Source: Guillardia theta CCMP2712 (Eukaryota; Cryptophyceae; Pyrenomonadales; Geminigeraceae). From it: a DNA stretch of 64,000 bases. A model generated the notes under the pieces. It did not search any database. It was not told where the DNA came from and saw only the letters and a program-made list of their open reading frames with translations. Of this stretch, positions 1-15,000 are shown piece after piece; position 1 is the stretch's first letter, and each line of letters opens with the position of its first letter. The stretch spans positions 125,079 through 189,078 of the forward strand of contig NW_005434639.1 in the NCBI RefSeq assembly GCF_000315625.1, in the 5' to 3' direction. The position numbers and the translations under genes were made by a program.

Positions 1-3000
1 CTGCAACTTGAGCTTGACCGGTTGGCTGGTGACCCGGGGGATATAACTGAGCGTTGCAGACTCGAAGGCAGCGACTGACTGCGGCTCTATGAAGATCCAT
101 GGCAGCGAGACGGCTGGTGATTGGAATTTTTCCTGACCTTGGAGCTCTGTGTAAAAGTCTCGTAGAGTCCCACAGCTGGAGTTCGTTGTCCAGTTGCAAG
201 GTGACAGATGGAGCAGTCGGAGCGTGATGTTGTGACCTGATAGCGGTACGCCAGAGCTCGGCAGCCTTACCCCGTACGAGCTGGAGACGGTGAAGCTGAT
301 CTGTTCCCTTGCAGAGAAGTTCCTCTCGGGAGAGATGTAGACTGCAGCACAGGTGCTCGTCACCAACATAGTCACGTTGAGGCCTTCGTGTACGTCGTTG
401 AGGCTCGTGCAGGAGGCGTTGCAGCGTTGCTGACAGACATCCTGGGAGCTGTTGAAGAACGAGAAACTCTCGCATTGCTGCATGAGGGCTCCGGCGTACC
501 TCAAAGGGTCAGAGCAGAGTCTCACGCATTCAGCGTTACAAGCTGCCGTGACCTCGGCCTGCTCTGCCACCTGGTTGACGTGAAACCCTGGGAGGATGAA
601 CTGCAGCGAGTCCTCTCGTATCAAGTCGATGTCAAGGGAGAACCCAAACTTGAGGTCTGTGACTTCGTTGGCAAACGCGGGGGTACTGAACTGCAAGCTC
701 GGGCTCAGCGCAAAGATCCCGACGGGCTGGGAAGCCTTGAGGGCGACGGGGTAGACGAGGCCGCTGGACGCGTCGGTCCACACCTTGAAAGACTGGTTGC
801 TGCCTGCTATGCTGAAGGCTGGGGTCTTGAACCCCTCGCTCTTGGGTATCATAACAGATACATGATCTCCCCTGCCGATCGGGCGGTTCACCACGAGCCG
901 CAAGGTGGAGCTGGCAGCTGACCAGGTGGCGTTTGCCATGCTTGAGTTGTCTCTTCCGCAGTCTGAGAGATACTCGCTGGAGTTGAGACTGATTGGGTCG
1001 TAAAGCAACCAGGCAAGCTGGTGGAAGTCGACGAAGGGGTTTCTGTTGCCTTGGTACTCTTCGATCAGATCGTTCCTCATCATCTCTACTTCACTCGGCG
1101 GGTCCTCTATGTTCCACCTCAGCAGGGTGGGCAGCTGACCCATGTAGCAGTCTGAACGGAAGCAGCCGTACTGTGACTGGTCCGAGAAACAGCAACGGGT
1201 TTGCTCATCAGGACTGAAACCCTTGAGGTCGAGATTCGCCTCACCATCTTCTCCGTCGTACCTCAACGACATGTATAGCAAGGATCTCGCGATATCTCCC
1301 CTGACTTGCGCCGGAGGTTCAAAGAGGTCAGTTGAGACGCTCCACTCTGAGCTGTAGCGCACTTTGAGGTCAAAGTCCGCCATGCAGCTGTCATCGCACA
1401 TGTCAAAGAGCATTGCCGTCTTATTGTAGTACCGGCCCTCGGTGGCTCGGTACAGCTCGGGCTCGTGGAGCAGACGGTTGAGAGAGACCTCGCTGGGGTA
1501 GCGATTGTGGAAGTCCAGCGAGGGAGGGAACAGCACGCTGTCAGAGTCTTCACCGCAGTAAGGTTCCGATCCCATCGACCTCGACCACAAGTTGGTGAAC
1601 TTCCATGAGGAGTTGTCGAGGCTGAAGTTGAGCACCCTGCCGCTGTAGATCGAGCGCACTGGCCCCCATTCAGCGACCCTCCTCTCCATCTCGAACAGCT
1701 TCGCCATCGATGCCGCTGAGCCCGCTGGGCGCTGGTGCGTCCTCCTGATACGATCGTGCATGGCTCTGCGGAGCTCAACCCCTCCCTTGCCGCAGACCCC
1801 GCGGTAGTAGCCGGCTGCAAGGGAGCTGCCGTCCTGGTACTCGTTAGAGACACAAGGGCTGCAGATGTATTGAGTGGGCAGTTTGGAGTCAGGGAGTTGT
1901 CGATGCGTGTAGTGCCCGGAAGACTCCACAACAGGCTCGCCGTCTCCTCCTGCTCTCTCGAACCCCTCGAGGCTGACGTAGACGTGCTCTCCCCTCAGGA
2001 GCGGCATGTTGGGACTGAACTCAAACTGGATGTAAGTATCGGTGTTGGGTCTTGGGTCCCACTTGAGGGTGCTGACTTGGAAGCTGCCGATAGTCGGAAA
2101 GCTGCTGATGGCGTGCTTGAGGAATTTGCCATGGGCCCCGTGGGCACTGATAGTTACAGGGTTGCTCTGTGCAGACAGGCCGTCGGGTGGGAGGCTCAAC
2201 CCGGACTTGGAAGGGATGATAACGATGACGCGCTTGTAGGGCTCCAGGTCTCGCTCGCAAGTAGTAGTCAGCACTGACGTGCTGTGGTTCCAAGAAGCGA
2301 AGGTGAAGAAGCCAAGAGGGTAGGATTGGATGGGGAAGCATTCCCCCCCAGACAAGGAGAAATTCTGGAATTCAAAGTTCACGACAGATCCTTTGGAGAG
2401 CTTCATGCCAGCAAGAAATCCCAAGTACATGGTGCAGGGAAATCCAGGATTGAAAGGAACAGGGTATATGAACGAGGGGTGGCTGAAAAATCCCAGGCTC
2501 GTTACCGGAAATGTCAAATTCTCCACCACGCCATACTTTGCAAGGACAGTGATCATCGAAGTGGTCTCAATCGCCTCTATCCCGTACTTGTAGTAGAGAG
2601 CATTTTCCGGGGGGATGAAGAGAGTAGTTTGCATGCAGGATTCCGTGTGGAAAGAGCCTTCCATGAGAGTAAGAGTCAGTTGAGAGTCGGACCAACGCCC
2701 TCGCATTCTATCTTGTCCGTCAACCAAGACCCTGATCCCTTGCATGTCATCGGCAGTTACAAACGGCAAGACCAATTTGATTGTGTCAAACTCGTACAAC
2801 GGGAACGAGAGCGAGAAAGCGAGCGTGAGCTGGATCGGAGAATGGTCATCAGCAGCATCCAGCGAGATTTCTGGTCTGACCATGAAATTTCCGAGCGGCT
2901 CGATTCTCATTGGGACCGCAAACTTCTTCATGGCATCATCGTACACAAACATTGCCCCCTCCTTCCATTCAGCTGGAATCCCAGTCTTGGGGAGCACGAT

Positions 3001-6000
3001 CCCAACGCTGCTGGGGATCATCAGGTCAAAGTGCTTCAACCCGACCTGCATGTCCGATGCTGACTCAGCGCTCTCGTACACGAGACGCAGCTCATTGTGC
3101 TCCTCGCAGGTGTCGGAGCAGGAGACGTACTCCAGCACAGTGCTGGGCATACAGGAAGGAAAGTCAATCGCCAACGTCTGGTTCGTCCAACTGTTGTTCA
3201 TACAGACGCGGGTGCAGGAGCGTTCGTACACCCACGTCATGTTGAAGCTCGTGGTGGGCTGGGGGGTGCTGATAAGAAGGTTTTCAAGTGAAGGCCCAAC
3301 GAAGCCCGGCAGGATCAAGCTGATGACGTATCCTGACTTGGGCCGCCTGAGGCAGATCTTGATGAAGAGCTGAACCAGACGGTCAGCGTTGAGCAGCTCA
3401 AACCGGAGGACGGGAACTTCGCACACAGGCGCCGAGAAGAGGCCGATGGGAACAGCCGCAAAGGGAACCTGTGTGGAGTTGACAAGTTGATGGTATGGTA
3501 TCACCCCAGCAGTGGCGTCGAACGAGACGGTGAAAGCTGCATTGTTGAGAGCAAACCCAGTAGCAGGTAGCGTGATCCCAGATTCCGACGGGATCCAGAC
3601 AGTTACATGTTGGTCTGGTAAGATCGTATTGTTGACTACAAGCCGCATCGTCCCCAGCGACTGGCTCCATGTAGCTTCAGAGAAGAGTCTGTCAGGTAGA
3701 GAAAACAAGGTCAGAGAGGAATTTGAGGGGCCGGACAAGCCTTGCAATCGCAGCAAGATTGTTTCTCCCTTGTTCATGTTCACATTCACAGAGAACACAA
3801 ACTTGATCGTGGTTGTCTCTCCAGCAATCGGCGGCAAGAACAACAAACCAGCGAAGTTGACTGAGCCAATAAACGAATAATTCAGGATAGCTCGCTCGAG
3901 CACTGGGCCTTCTTTAGCATCTGTCCTGATGGTGAAAGTGTGATTTGAGCCAACTCCTGCCTTGGGTACGATGATCGAACAGTGGGAGGAGGAGACGAAA
4001 ACCCAACTTGCGTTTTGTGATGCGAAGGAGGAATCATTAACAGGTGTGAAAGCAGCAGACACGTTGAACGAGAGAGTTTGCTCTTGAGGATTCCAGCTAG
4101 CATGATAGAAAAGCTTGTGAGGATGAGACGTCACAGGAAACTCATGGCAAACAGCCCCGGAGAAACCAGCGAGCTTGACAACAACAACATCCCCTGGGCT
4201 CAAGTCCATGTTCGGGGTGAAGGAAACATTGATATCAGTAGGACTTCCATAGATACGAGGGGAAAACACGATGGAAACGTCGGAGAAGGAGCCAACAGGA
4301 GGGTTCTTGAGAATGGGAGTGAAAGGGATGTTTCCGTTCCTTGACATGACAGATATTGTCGAAACATTTTCATCCCTCCTCAAAGGCCGATGGGGTAACA
4401 TGATTCCATTTTGCCAAAGGAACTTGACGACGATTGGCTGCATCGAGGGGACGGAGGCGTTGAGCACTGTCAGAGCTATTCCTGTGCTGTTGCAGTTGGT
4501 GATCCAGTCAGGATGGAAGACGTCTTGCATCGCTGCTGCAACCTCGACCTGCTTCGAGTAGTCCTGGCGCTGGAAGCCGTGAAGGTAGATAAAAACTCTG
4601 TCTCCTCTGATCAGGTCGAAGGTGACTGTGAACTTTACCTCAACCTCCACCACCGCGTTCACGATTAGCGGAGAGTAGGAGAGAGAGGTGTCCATAACGA
4701 TGCCAACGGATTGTGCGAACAGCAAGTCGGTGGAGGGGACGGGACCGTTGAACGCAGATGTCAAGATCTTGAAACTGGTCTGGTTGGGATACATCCCACC
4801 GACGGGGATCTTGATCCGTGCGGATGGATCAACGTAAATCTTGACATTCGTATCGATCTGCACATCGGCTGAGAACACGAACGTCAACAGGCTTCGTGCT
4901 CTATCTACCGTCCCCACCAGCTCAGCTCTTGTACCATCTTCATACAGGCAGGCACCTGTAAAGTTCTGAGCTTCAAAGTCGATCAAGCTGTACTCAAGAA
5001 ACATCTCATCTGCTGCTCTAATGTGCATCCTCACTCCAATCATCATCAGCAGCGCTGCATACTGCCCAGCGACGGGCGGCAGGAGGAACAGTCTGGGGTA
5101 GACGAAGGAACCCACTGGGAAGACATTGGAGAAAGAAGTCTGCTCTGTTTGGACAGCGATGGAGATGTTGTATACGGTGCTAGAGTAGAGTCCTGACCTG
5201 TAGATAGGACCATCATCACTGGCTACTGCGATCCAGAAATTAGATTGGTTCTCCCGCACTCCTACCACCGGTATCACTAGGCCCAGAGTTCTTGGCAGCA
5301 CAAAACTGATCAAGGTCTCTGCCGGGACGTCATCTTGGCTGTCGACGACAATCAGAGAGTCAGAGGCGTTCCATGACACGTTGAACGACAGGTTCCTGTC
5401 AGAGACGACTGGGAAGTCAACGAACGAGTCCCCTTGGAAGTTGGGCAAGGGAAACGTGATGGTCTCCCTCATCGCCAAATCCATGGAGAGGGCGAGAGAA
5501 ACGAAGATGTCCGCTGCTTCCCCAGCCTTACCCAAATGCCGCATCAGGTGAGGGTCCAAAACCGTCTCGAACCTGATGGTGGGCCCGTACAAGATTGACC
5601 CGATAGTGTCGACGTGGATGGGGACAGGGGTCCGAGGGCCGTAGAATGCGTTGCTGGCGATGGTGAAATTCTGCTGTTTCCTGATTCCGTTCACTGGTAA
5701 ACTGATCCCAGCGTCAGTACCAACAACAACCTCGATAACTTCGAGCGGGTCGATCCGCTGTGAGACGATCATTACCAGAGTCTTAGTTTGCAAGTTCCAG
5801 GTAGCGTTCTGAAGGTGAGGAGAGAACTGTAGGGTAATGTTCGTATTGCTGTCCCCTCCGAAGGAATCGAGCTGTAAGATGATAAGTTCTCCCTCCAAGA
5901 TCTTCATGGTAGGGACGAAGCGAAGAAACAGGTTGGCGACAGCTCCTGCGTACCGAGGCTCGAAGGTGACGTAAGGGGCGCTGTCCAAACTCGTCGACCC

Positions 6001-9000
6001 GTAGATCATCCCGACAGGATTGGAGCGAGGGACTTGGATCGGGAGCACCGGGCCGTCAGTAGCATTGCAGGAGATGAAGAAACCCGACTGGTTCCACTCG
6101 AGCCCCACCTTGGGCGGTATGAGACCCTGGTTGGCGAGGACTTCAAGGGTCAAGCTCGAGTGCGCAGAGAGGTTGGCTCCTATCAGAAACTCCAACTTCT
6201 GCCCGACGGGATCCCACATCGCCGATGTCACCACCTCTGGAGGGAGACTGCCGACTCGGATGATCCTCTGTTCGGAGGACGAGGAGTAGAAATTGGGGAG
6301 GTCGAGACGGATCGTTTCGCCATTGTTCAGCTCCATGGGCACTTGGAGGAACAGAGTCATCGTCGTTGGTAGGGTCGGGGTAAACCTGAGCTCAGGCGAC
6401 CTCTCCTCCAATCGCAACCGGGCAAAGAAAGATCCAACGGGCCTGACTAGCGCGGGACTGACACTCGACACCGGGCCCTGGGCCGCGTTGACCGTGATCA
6501 GGATTCCGTGCTGCTGGCGTCTGACGCCGGACTCCGGTAGGTACAGTCCAGAAGCGTTGAGGACCTTGATGAAAATCCGGGTACCTGCAAGGATGGTGGG
6601 CCCGGCACAGGAGTCAGCGACTGTGAAGGTAAGAGTGGACGTGGTCAAGTTCCAAGAAGATGTAGAGATCTTGGCAGCTGGCTCCACATGGAGGGAGAGA
6701 GGGGACAGCGAGGAGCCCTGAAAGCTAGGCAAGAGCACAGTGAATGTCTCGCCGGGGAACAAGGGCATGCTGAACTTGAGTTGCATTGATATGTTGACAT
6801 TCTCCCCTGCTATCGGAGGCTCGAAGTAGATCAGACTCTCCATCACAGCTCCGACGGGCTGTACGAAGTCTACGCGCGCGTTCCTCACCGCCCCGTCGCG
6901 GGAGTTGGTTGAGACCCTGAAGTCGAAGACGTTGAAAGGGACCCCGTAGGTCGGCAACCGAAATTTGGACGAGCGGTCGAGCTTGATGGAGCATCCTTGA
7001 AAGGAAGGGATCTTGGAGAACACGAGGAAAGAGATTTCGTTGACTGAAGGATCCCAGGAGGAGAAGTTCACCTCGCAACCCTCGCTCACCGTTTGGACTT
7101 CATCTCCCTCCCATGCAAACTCCGGCAGCGAGAAGACGACAGACTCGCCGGAGCCGATATCCATGCCGGGAGTGAAGGAGAAGATGACGTCGACAGACTG
7201 GTTGGCGACCGGAGAGGAAAAGTGCAGGGAGGAGTAGGCGAACCTTCCGATGGTAGAGACGAAATCGAAGTAGAAGGGGAAGGGCTTGATCGAGGAGGTA
7301 TAGAAGGTAACAGTAAACTCATGCACGTTCCTGGTCCTGATCCCGGGGAAGGGGAGCAGGAGGGCAGCAGAGGAAGGGACTTCGACGTGGAAGAGTTGAT
7401 CCTTCTTGACGACTTGGCCACACCTCACAGTGACATTGAACCGTTGGAGGACTGGAAGCCACTGAATGTTGACTAGGTCTTTCGAGGACCCTTGCAAGCC
7501 TGCGATCTGAGAGATAGCTTCGCCAGTGAAACCTGGCAAGTGGATCAAGAAGTACTCCTGCGCAACGATGTCAAACGCAGGGACGAAGGCGATGATGATT
7601 GCTGCGGCTTCTCCTGCATTGATGGGGTTGAAAGTGATGGACGAGTTGGTAACGTTATTGACGTAAGGGCCACTGGCGGCATGCCGGAACGGCCGGCAGT
7701 CCTTGCACTGCACTTGAGACGTGTAGACAAGAGAGGTTGTGGTCGAGAAGTTCGAACGACCGACGATCCTCGTGTTGAAATTTGACAAGTACAACTTCAG
7801 GAGGGTCCCGCGCGGAATGCTCTTCCTCCCAACCGTCAACAAGAGGGTCTCGTTGGAGGGGAACCAGAGGGCCTCGTGTACGGTCGAAGTGTAGGGCTCG
7901 AACAGGAAGGAGGAGGAGTTGTACATCGATAGGCTCTGTGCCGTCGCCCCCCCAATCTGATCCGGGCAAGAGGCCGATGGGTCCAATCTCTGGGCGTTCA
8001 AGGCAAACCCGTCTTTCAAGCACCTGCTCATGCCGATACCAGCCTGACATAACGATACCTTCTGTTGGGGGTTGTCCAGACTGAAGTAGGCGCTTTCTGA
8101 CGGGCATGTCGGCGACAGAGCCGGAGCAGGGCAGTAGCTGGGGCAGAGGAAAGAGGCGCAATCTGCAATCTGCAAGTCTGCAATGTCTTCGATGCCCCAG
8201 CCGCAGCCGAGGAGAGTACGTCTTGTGGTGACGTCACAGACTCTGTCGACAGAGAAGAGGCCGGCAGACAGACCAGCCAGCGGTACTTGACATGTATCGT
8301 TGCAGTCGGAGCGCTGGAGACCGTGCAGTTCGAGCTGTACGGAGGAGCGAGGCTCCAAGTCGACGTCAAATCTCATCACGATCTCGACCTCGGCGTCATA
8401 CCCGACCCTGCTGTCGTTCAGTCGAACAGAGACTGGGTACTGCAAGGGGGCCAGCCCGCTGACAACGAGAGGGAAAGAGTCCAAGATCAGCCCTTGCTTC
8501 GCGTTGCAGGAGAGCTGGAAGGACGTCTCGTCCAGCTCGTCCCTCATCAGGTATACTCCAGCTGGGAGAGGTACTCGGACCGTGATTTTCTCTCGAGCGC
8601 CGACAGACTGATTGAACACAAAGAAGATTGGTAGGACGATACTCTGATTCCCACCTGTCCCATTCGCGCCAGGGTCAGAGGGTTGGGTGCAATCGCCGAG
8701 GTCAACGCGGCCATGGCTGAAGGAGGTGAAGTTCTCAATGCAGCAAGAACTGCAGGACTCAAGGAAGGTGCCCCTTAGCGGGAGCTTCAACCTAACGTGC
8801 TCGCCCTCGTCAATTCTCATCGTGACCACAAACGAAAGCTCAAGTGCGCTGATGTTGTTGTTGGAGCATCTCTCCGGATCGAAGGCCAGGTGGCTGTACT
8901 CAAAGGCTCCGATCCTCGGGAAGTGTTGTATGTACGTGATGGGCTGGATGGGGATGGAGCCGTCCACAGCGATGGCTGCCACTCGTGGTTGGCGGATGTC

Positions 9001-12000
9001 GATGCCTCCAAGGAGCCCCGTGCTCGGGAGCATGAGACCGGAGGAGGAAGGGACTATCACTGAGATGTTCTCGTGGATGGAAATTTCTCGTGAGACTGTC
9101 AAGGTTAACGATTCCAGGGCCTGGTTCCAAGAAGCCCTCTCGAACCTAGCTGGGTCGCTACTGGAGATTCCGACGCAGAGAGGTCCGGAGACGCCAAGGA
9201 AGAGAGGGAGGTAGACGGTGATAGTGTCCTTGACCACCAGCATCATCTCCGGGACGAATGAGATAGAGATCTGAACGGGAGCGCCTGCCATGGGAGGGTT
9301 GAAACTGAGGACGAACGAGTCCAAGAACGATCCGATCGACTGGCTACTAACGAAAGGAGTGAGAGGATGCTTACTCACCGGGCCGCTGGCAGCGTTGGTG
9401 CTGATGCCAAGGTTGGGTTGGTTGAGCCGAATGCCGTCGTCAGGGACGATGATCCCGAACGAACTAGAGATGTTGACATCTACTTTGAAGAAGGCTGAGA
9501 TCTCCGAGTCCACTGTAAAGATTAGCTGCATCGTGCTGTTCTCCCAGCTGGCAGACGTGATGGACCCGTTGGTCGCCGTCACCGAGCCGTTGACGCTGGC
9601 GCCATAGAACTTGGGGAGCTTGAGAACGATGAGCTCTCCCGGCGCAAGGGGCATCACAGCCTGGAAGCTGAAGAACAGAGAAGAGACATCCGCAGCCTTG
9701 GCTGGATAGAAGCGAAGGACAGTAGTGTCCATGAACGATCCCAACAGCTGGTACTCGGTCACGAAGGTCGGGGGGATCCTCGGAACGGGCCCGTACTTTG
9801 CAGACGAGAAGATTGTGAAGTTTCGGCTGCCGGCCGTGACGCCATTGTGCGGCATGATGATGCTGGCGTTCGTCGTCAAGGTGAAGATGGTGTTCCCAGG
9901 AACATCGGCGAAGAACTCGAAGGTCAACATCTCCTCCGTCTTGTTCCAGCTTCCCACAGCTTGGGTCTCGGAGGAGGACACGATGACGGGGAATGGGCTC
10001 TCGAGCACCGAGAATCCAGGGAGGATGATGCTGATCTTGTCGCCGGGGATCAGTCTTGACGTCAGCTCCAGTCGCACCTGAACGTTGCCGGGGACCTGAG
10101 AGATGCTGTTGGGGGCCATGGGCTCGATATAGCTAAGGGCAGTGTTATTCTTGAAGTAACCGATGTACTGGATGTCACGGAAGAGGACTTGCTGTATCTC
10201 ACCGGCGGACAGATTCCCCTGGAGGGAGATGAAAGATGCCTCGTTCACCCCCTTCTCCGGCAGCAAGATACCTGCTGCATCGGGGATTACGAAGGAGAAG
10301 CTGAAGTAAGGGTCCCGGTAGACTTTGTTCACAAACGTGATCTCCACTCCCTCCGTTGACTCGCTGACCGTGATCGAGCGCTCGCTGTCCTCGAGCGTCA
10401 GAGCCTGCAGGTCTGACCTGTTGCTGAGCCTAAAGTCTGGGAGTTTGATCAAGAGACTGTCGTCCACATAGGTCAACACGTCAAAGGCCATCACGACTGA
10501 CAACTCCGTCGGCATGCCTGCCCTGGGCTCCTTGGAGAACCGGATGGAAGAGACGTTGACCGAGCCGTACTGCTTCACTTCCTCTGACTTCTCTATTGGA
10601 ATTGCTTGGCTGATCGGAACTTCTCCATCCGTCGCTGAAGACGCCAGGGTGTTGGCCTGGTCGTTGAGCCCGTTCCCCCTGCTCGAGATTGTGACCGACG
10701 ATTGCGCGATGCGCAGGGTCAGTTTGGTGAATGCCGGGATATTCGTCTGGACGGGGAGGACGAAGGAATAGTCGGGGCTCGTCTGACTCCAGCTAGCCTC
10801 ATTGATCCCTCCAGCTGGGCCTTCGAGGACCTGTACGTTGATGCTCGCCCCGTCATTTCCATCAAGCCCAGGAATACGGAGAACAATGTTGTCGTTGGGC
10901 TGCAGGTTCATGGTCGGAACAAAGGAGACGGTTATAGAGGGGGAGGAGCCGATTTGCGGGGGGTCAAAGCGGAGGGAAGTTTCATAGAAGAACCCAACAG
11001 GAGTGTAGTCCGTGATGGGGGTGGGTGGGATAGGAGCTGCTGGAGCAGAGCAAGAAACGTTCATCTTACCCGCGGACAGAGTGATTCCCAGCTGAGGGAG
11101 AGTGATTCCGATCGACTCGGGCACGACGAGGGTAACTTCGACGTTCTGGTTGATGCACTGATTGGCAGTCAAATCCAGCATTTCGGACGAGGGGTCCCAG
11201 ATGAAGGAGAAAGGGACGTTGGAAGTGGATACGAGATTTCCGCTCGTGGCTCCTCCGTTGAACCCACCAAGGTAGATATGGAACAACGACCCCGACTCGA
11301 TCGGCATGGTTGGGGTCAATACTATGGTGATCTCGACTGAATGCCCAGCACGGAGGGGCGCAAACGTAAGTCCGAAGGTTGTAAAGGCACCAGCTGGGCT
11401 GATCTGCTTGATTCTGATGGGCAGGACCGGTCCAAGGACGGCGTCAGTGCTGATGTTGGGGAGATAGGTGTCCAAGACACTGCGGTCTATCAAGCTCCCG
11501 CAGGAGGAGGTGTGAGTCAGCAAGCCCCGAGCAGGGAGCTTGAAGTTCTTGATCTCCACCTTGAGGTTTGACTGGAAGACGTCCTTTGCCAGGGTCAGCA
11601 CCATGTTGTTGGTTGCTAAGTCCCAACTCGCCCCCGACGCGAAGCCTTCGGGGACGGTTACGATCTCCGAAGAATGGATCTGGTCCTGGTATACCTCAGA
11701 CCTCTCAAACAGAGGCAGATTTAAGACCACATGGTCCCCCTGCTGAATCGGGAGATGAGGAGTGAAGGAGAAGGAGATCACGTTAGCCACTCCCACTTGC
11801 CCTGGGATCACCTGGAAGGTCGTCGAGGACAGGAAAGTCCCCACAGCGGGAGACTGCCAGACTGGGGTCGGGAGGATCGGGCCGTCCGAGCTGGTGCAGG
11901 AGATCTTGATGTCTCCGTTGTTGAGGTTCGTCCCGTAGACCGGGAGCACGAGGCCCGATTCGGAGTGATACACTGAGAGCGAGATCGAGACGTTGGCTGG

Positions 12001-15000
12001 GATCTCCTGCACGACTGTGAACTCAAGGATCTGAAGTCTCGTCGACCACGACGCTCGAGTGATGTAGTGCTGGGGGTCTACGACAGAAATCTGACCAGGG
12101 AGAAGGGTGAAGGACGGGAGGGAAAGTCGCACAAAGTCGTCCTGGAAGATCTTCATGGAAGCCCGGAAGCGGAAGAAGAGGTCGGAAAGCTCTCCAGCCC
12201 TCTTGTTTCCGTAGTCCAGCCACGAAGTGCCGGCGAAGGAGCCGATGGGAGTGTACTGGACGGGAGAGAAGGGAACAGGTCCATCGAGAGCGTTGCACTT
12301 GATGTAGATTTTTCCTCTAGCGATCCCTTCCTCTGGGATCTTGAAGCCGACGGACTGAGGGACAGTAACGACGACGGATTCCCCTATCACGACTGAGCTC
12401 TGCGCTGTCAAGCTGAGGATCGAGAGGCTCCCTTGCCATGAAGCTTGGATGAAGCGCAGGTTCGTGGAGGTGACGGTGAACTGGGACGGGGTGGCCTGGA
12501 ACCCTGGCAGGAAGAGCTCAACAAGTTCGCCGGGGGCGATCTTCATGGTCGGGGTGAAGGAAGCTTGCAATGAGGTCTTGACCTGTGAACGAGAGTTGTA
12601 GGCAACAGGTGGGGTGAAGACGATGTTGACATTCTTGTTGGGATCCGCGTTGTAGAAAGACCCGATGGCCTGGATCTTGGTCAGAGGGGCCGACAGGACA
12701 GGCCCGTCCTGTGCGTCAGAGTTGATGTTGAAACGAGTGTCCCCGTCCCTCACGCCCTCTATCGGCACTTTGATCAGGACAGACACGTTGATAGTCAGCA
12801 CGACGACAGAGAAAGCCGAGATGGTTTCGTTTGCCACCAGCCTCATCTTGCCCCTGTTCTCGTCCCATATCACCGTCCAGTCAGTCCCGTTCGAGGGCAA
12901 GACTCCGTCGGCCCGCTCCGAGACGTTCTTGAAGTCGTAGAAGGTGATTGTGATCGATTCACCTCTGAGGATTGTCATCGTTGGCTGTACGACAACTCCG
13001 ATACTGTTGATGCCCGACAGCAACGACGAGGACGAGACAGAGCCATAGAACCCGACCTCGCTCCGGAGGAAGTTGCCGATCGGGACAACGTGAGTGATGC
13101 AAGAGGAGAAGTTGCCATAACGGGAGGTGAAGGCTTGCAGTGTGTAACAACTCAGCCTTCGGATGCCTGCCTGGGGAATGACCATCCCCACACTTGACGA
13201 GATGAAGACCGAAGAGTTGCCGAGAAGACGAACGTGAGACTCGAAGGTCATCAGGAGCTCAGAAGTCGAGTTGGCCCAACAAGCAGACAAGGCATGCTTC
13301 ATGCTCTGCCCTGAGATCGAGATCGTCAACGTCCGAGGGTCTTGACAGGAGCCCTCGCTGTAAAAGTCAGGGAGATGGAGTCTGAGCGTGTCGTTGACGT
13401 CAAAGGAGATATCGCTCTCGAAGGAGATCGAGAAGTTTACTGGAGAGAGAGAAACCTTGTCGCCGAAGTTGAGCGACGTCGATAGGATTCCAGTCAAGTT
13501 GAGGTTGTTAATCGGTTCTAGATCTCCATACCTGGAGCAGCCCACCAAGAAATTGTTGGAGGTCGCCCAAACCATTGACACTTGATCAACCATGAGTGCT
13601 GAGTCTGCAGTGATTGTCAACTTCACTTCCCGTCCGAGTGGGAGGTTGCCAAGAGATGAGAGAGTGAGAAACTTTTGATCGAAGCCTTTGACCTCCTCAT
13701 ACTTGCAAGGACAACTCTGATCCGCCTGACTGCCGTTGCCGCACGAACTGGTTCCCCAGAGCGCTTGGAAGGAAGCTGAGTCCTCTCCTGCCAGAGAGAT
13801 CTGCTGGTTGCCGCTCGCTCGGCCCAGGAACGGCAGAAGGAGGATGAGACTATCGTCTTTGAATATCACTTTCCTTGACTTGATGGCGAAGCTGATCTCG
13901 AGGTACATGCTCCGGTCCTTGGGGAAGAAGAAGGCAGACACCTGCTCCAAGGATCCAATCCCCTGCACACCTGACACTGGAGCCGAGAAGACCTGCCCTT
14001 CACTGGCGTTGATGGAGACAGTGAAGGCTGAGTCGTTGGTCATGATGCCATCGACAGGTGTGATGATCCCTTGATCAACTCCGATCGTCAAGGTCAGGGC
14101 TGAGTACATCGCGATGTCCTCGGCTGCTCTCCACCTGACTTCCATGTCCCTCTCCGACCAGCTGCCGTTGACGAAGACCGAAGGCGGGCTGATGTCCAGC
14201 TGCGCCTGCGAGCTCCTCCTGAAGCCCGGGAGCTTCAAACTCAAAGTCTCGTCCTTGTAGATGGTCATCGACGGGGTGAAGTGGAAAATGATCGAGGAGG
14301 ACACTCCGGCGCGAGGAGGATCGAACGACAGGCTGGAGACGACCGAGCCGATCGCCGGCCACCTTCCTATGTCAGTGACTGGGATGTCTCCAGCCACGGC
14401 GGAGGCTTGCAGTTTCAGCCCAATCTTGTCCTTTGGGAGTCCGTCCTGGGGCAGGATGAGCCCCTGAAGGAGCGAGAGAGTGACCAAGGAGGACGCTGGG
14501 AGCTCCAGAGGGACGTTCAGCTCCAGCTTGGACTGTGCTGACATCCAGCTAGCAACGGTTTCCTGGGACTGCCCGCCGTACCAATCAGTGACGACGAGGA
14601 CGGAGACGTTGACGGAGGCCGAAGAGAAGCCAGGGAGAGTGAGAAGAATGGTGTCAGAGGGGAAGAGAGACACGTTGGCGACGAACTGAATCTTCATCGG
14701 GGAAATCATCCCGGCGATGGGACCCTTTTGGTCAAAGAATAGTTGCACGTCCACGGCCTTCCCGTTGCTGCCGATACCCGGGGAGTACATGATGGAAGTG
14801 GGAAGGATGGCCCCGACGCTCTGAACGCATGAGATCTTGAGGGAGGGCTCGTTGGCCGCCAGGCCCCCAGCTGGGATCTTGATCAGCTGAGCAGCTGAGA
14901 ACTTGATGGATGTCAAGGCGTCGTGGTAGACAACCTGCCCCAGCACGATGGACAACCTGCTGATCTGAGAGTTCCATTGGATTGAAGTGACTGTCGGACC

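Noticed and set aside
1263-1931. 222-codon minus-strand ORF
   Set aside because: It is out of frame with the giant ORF and overlaps the EndA-like region; its Ser/Thr/Arg-rich translation has no domain, so it is a shadow.
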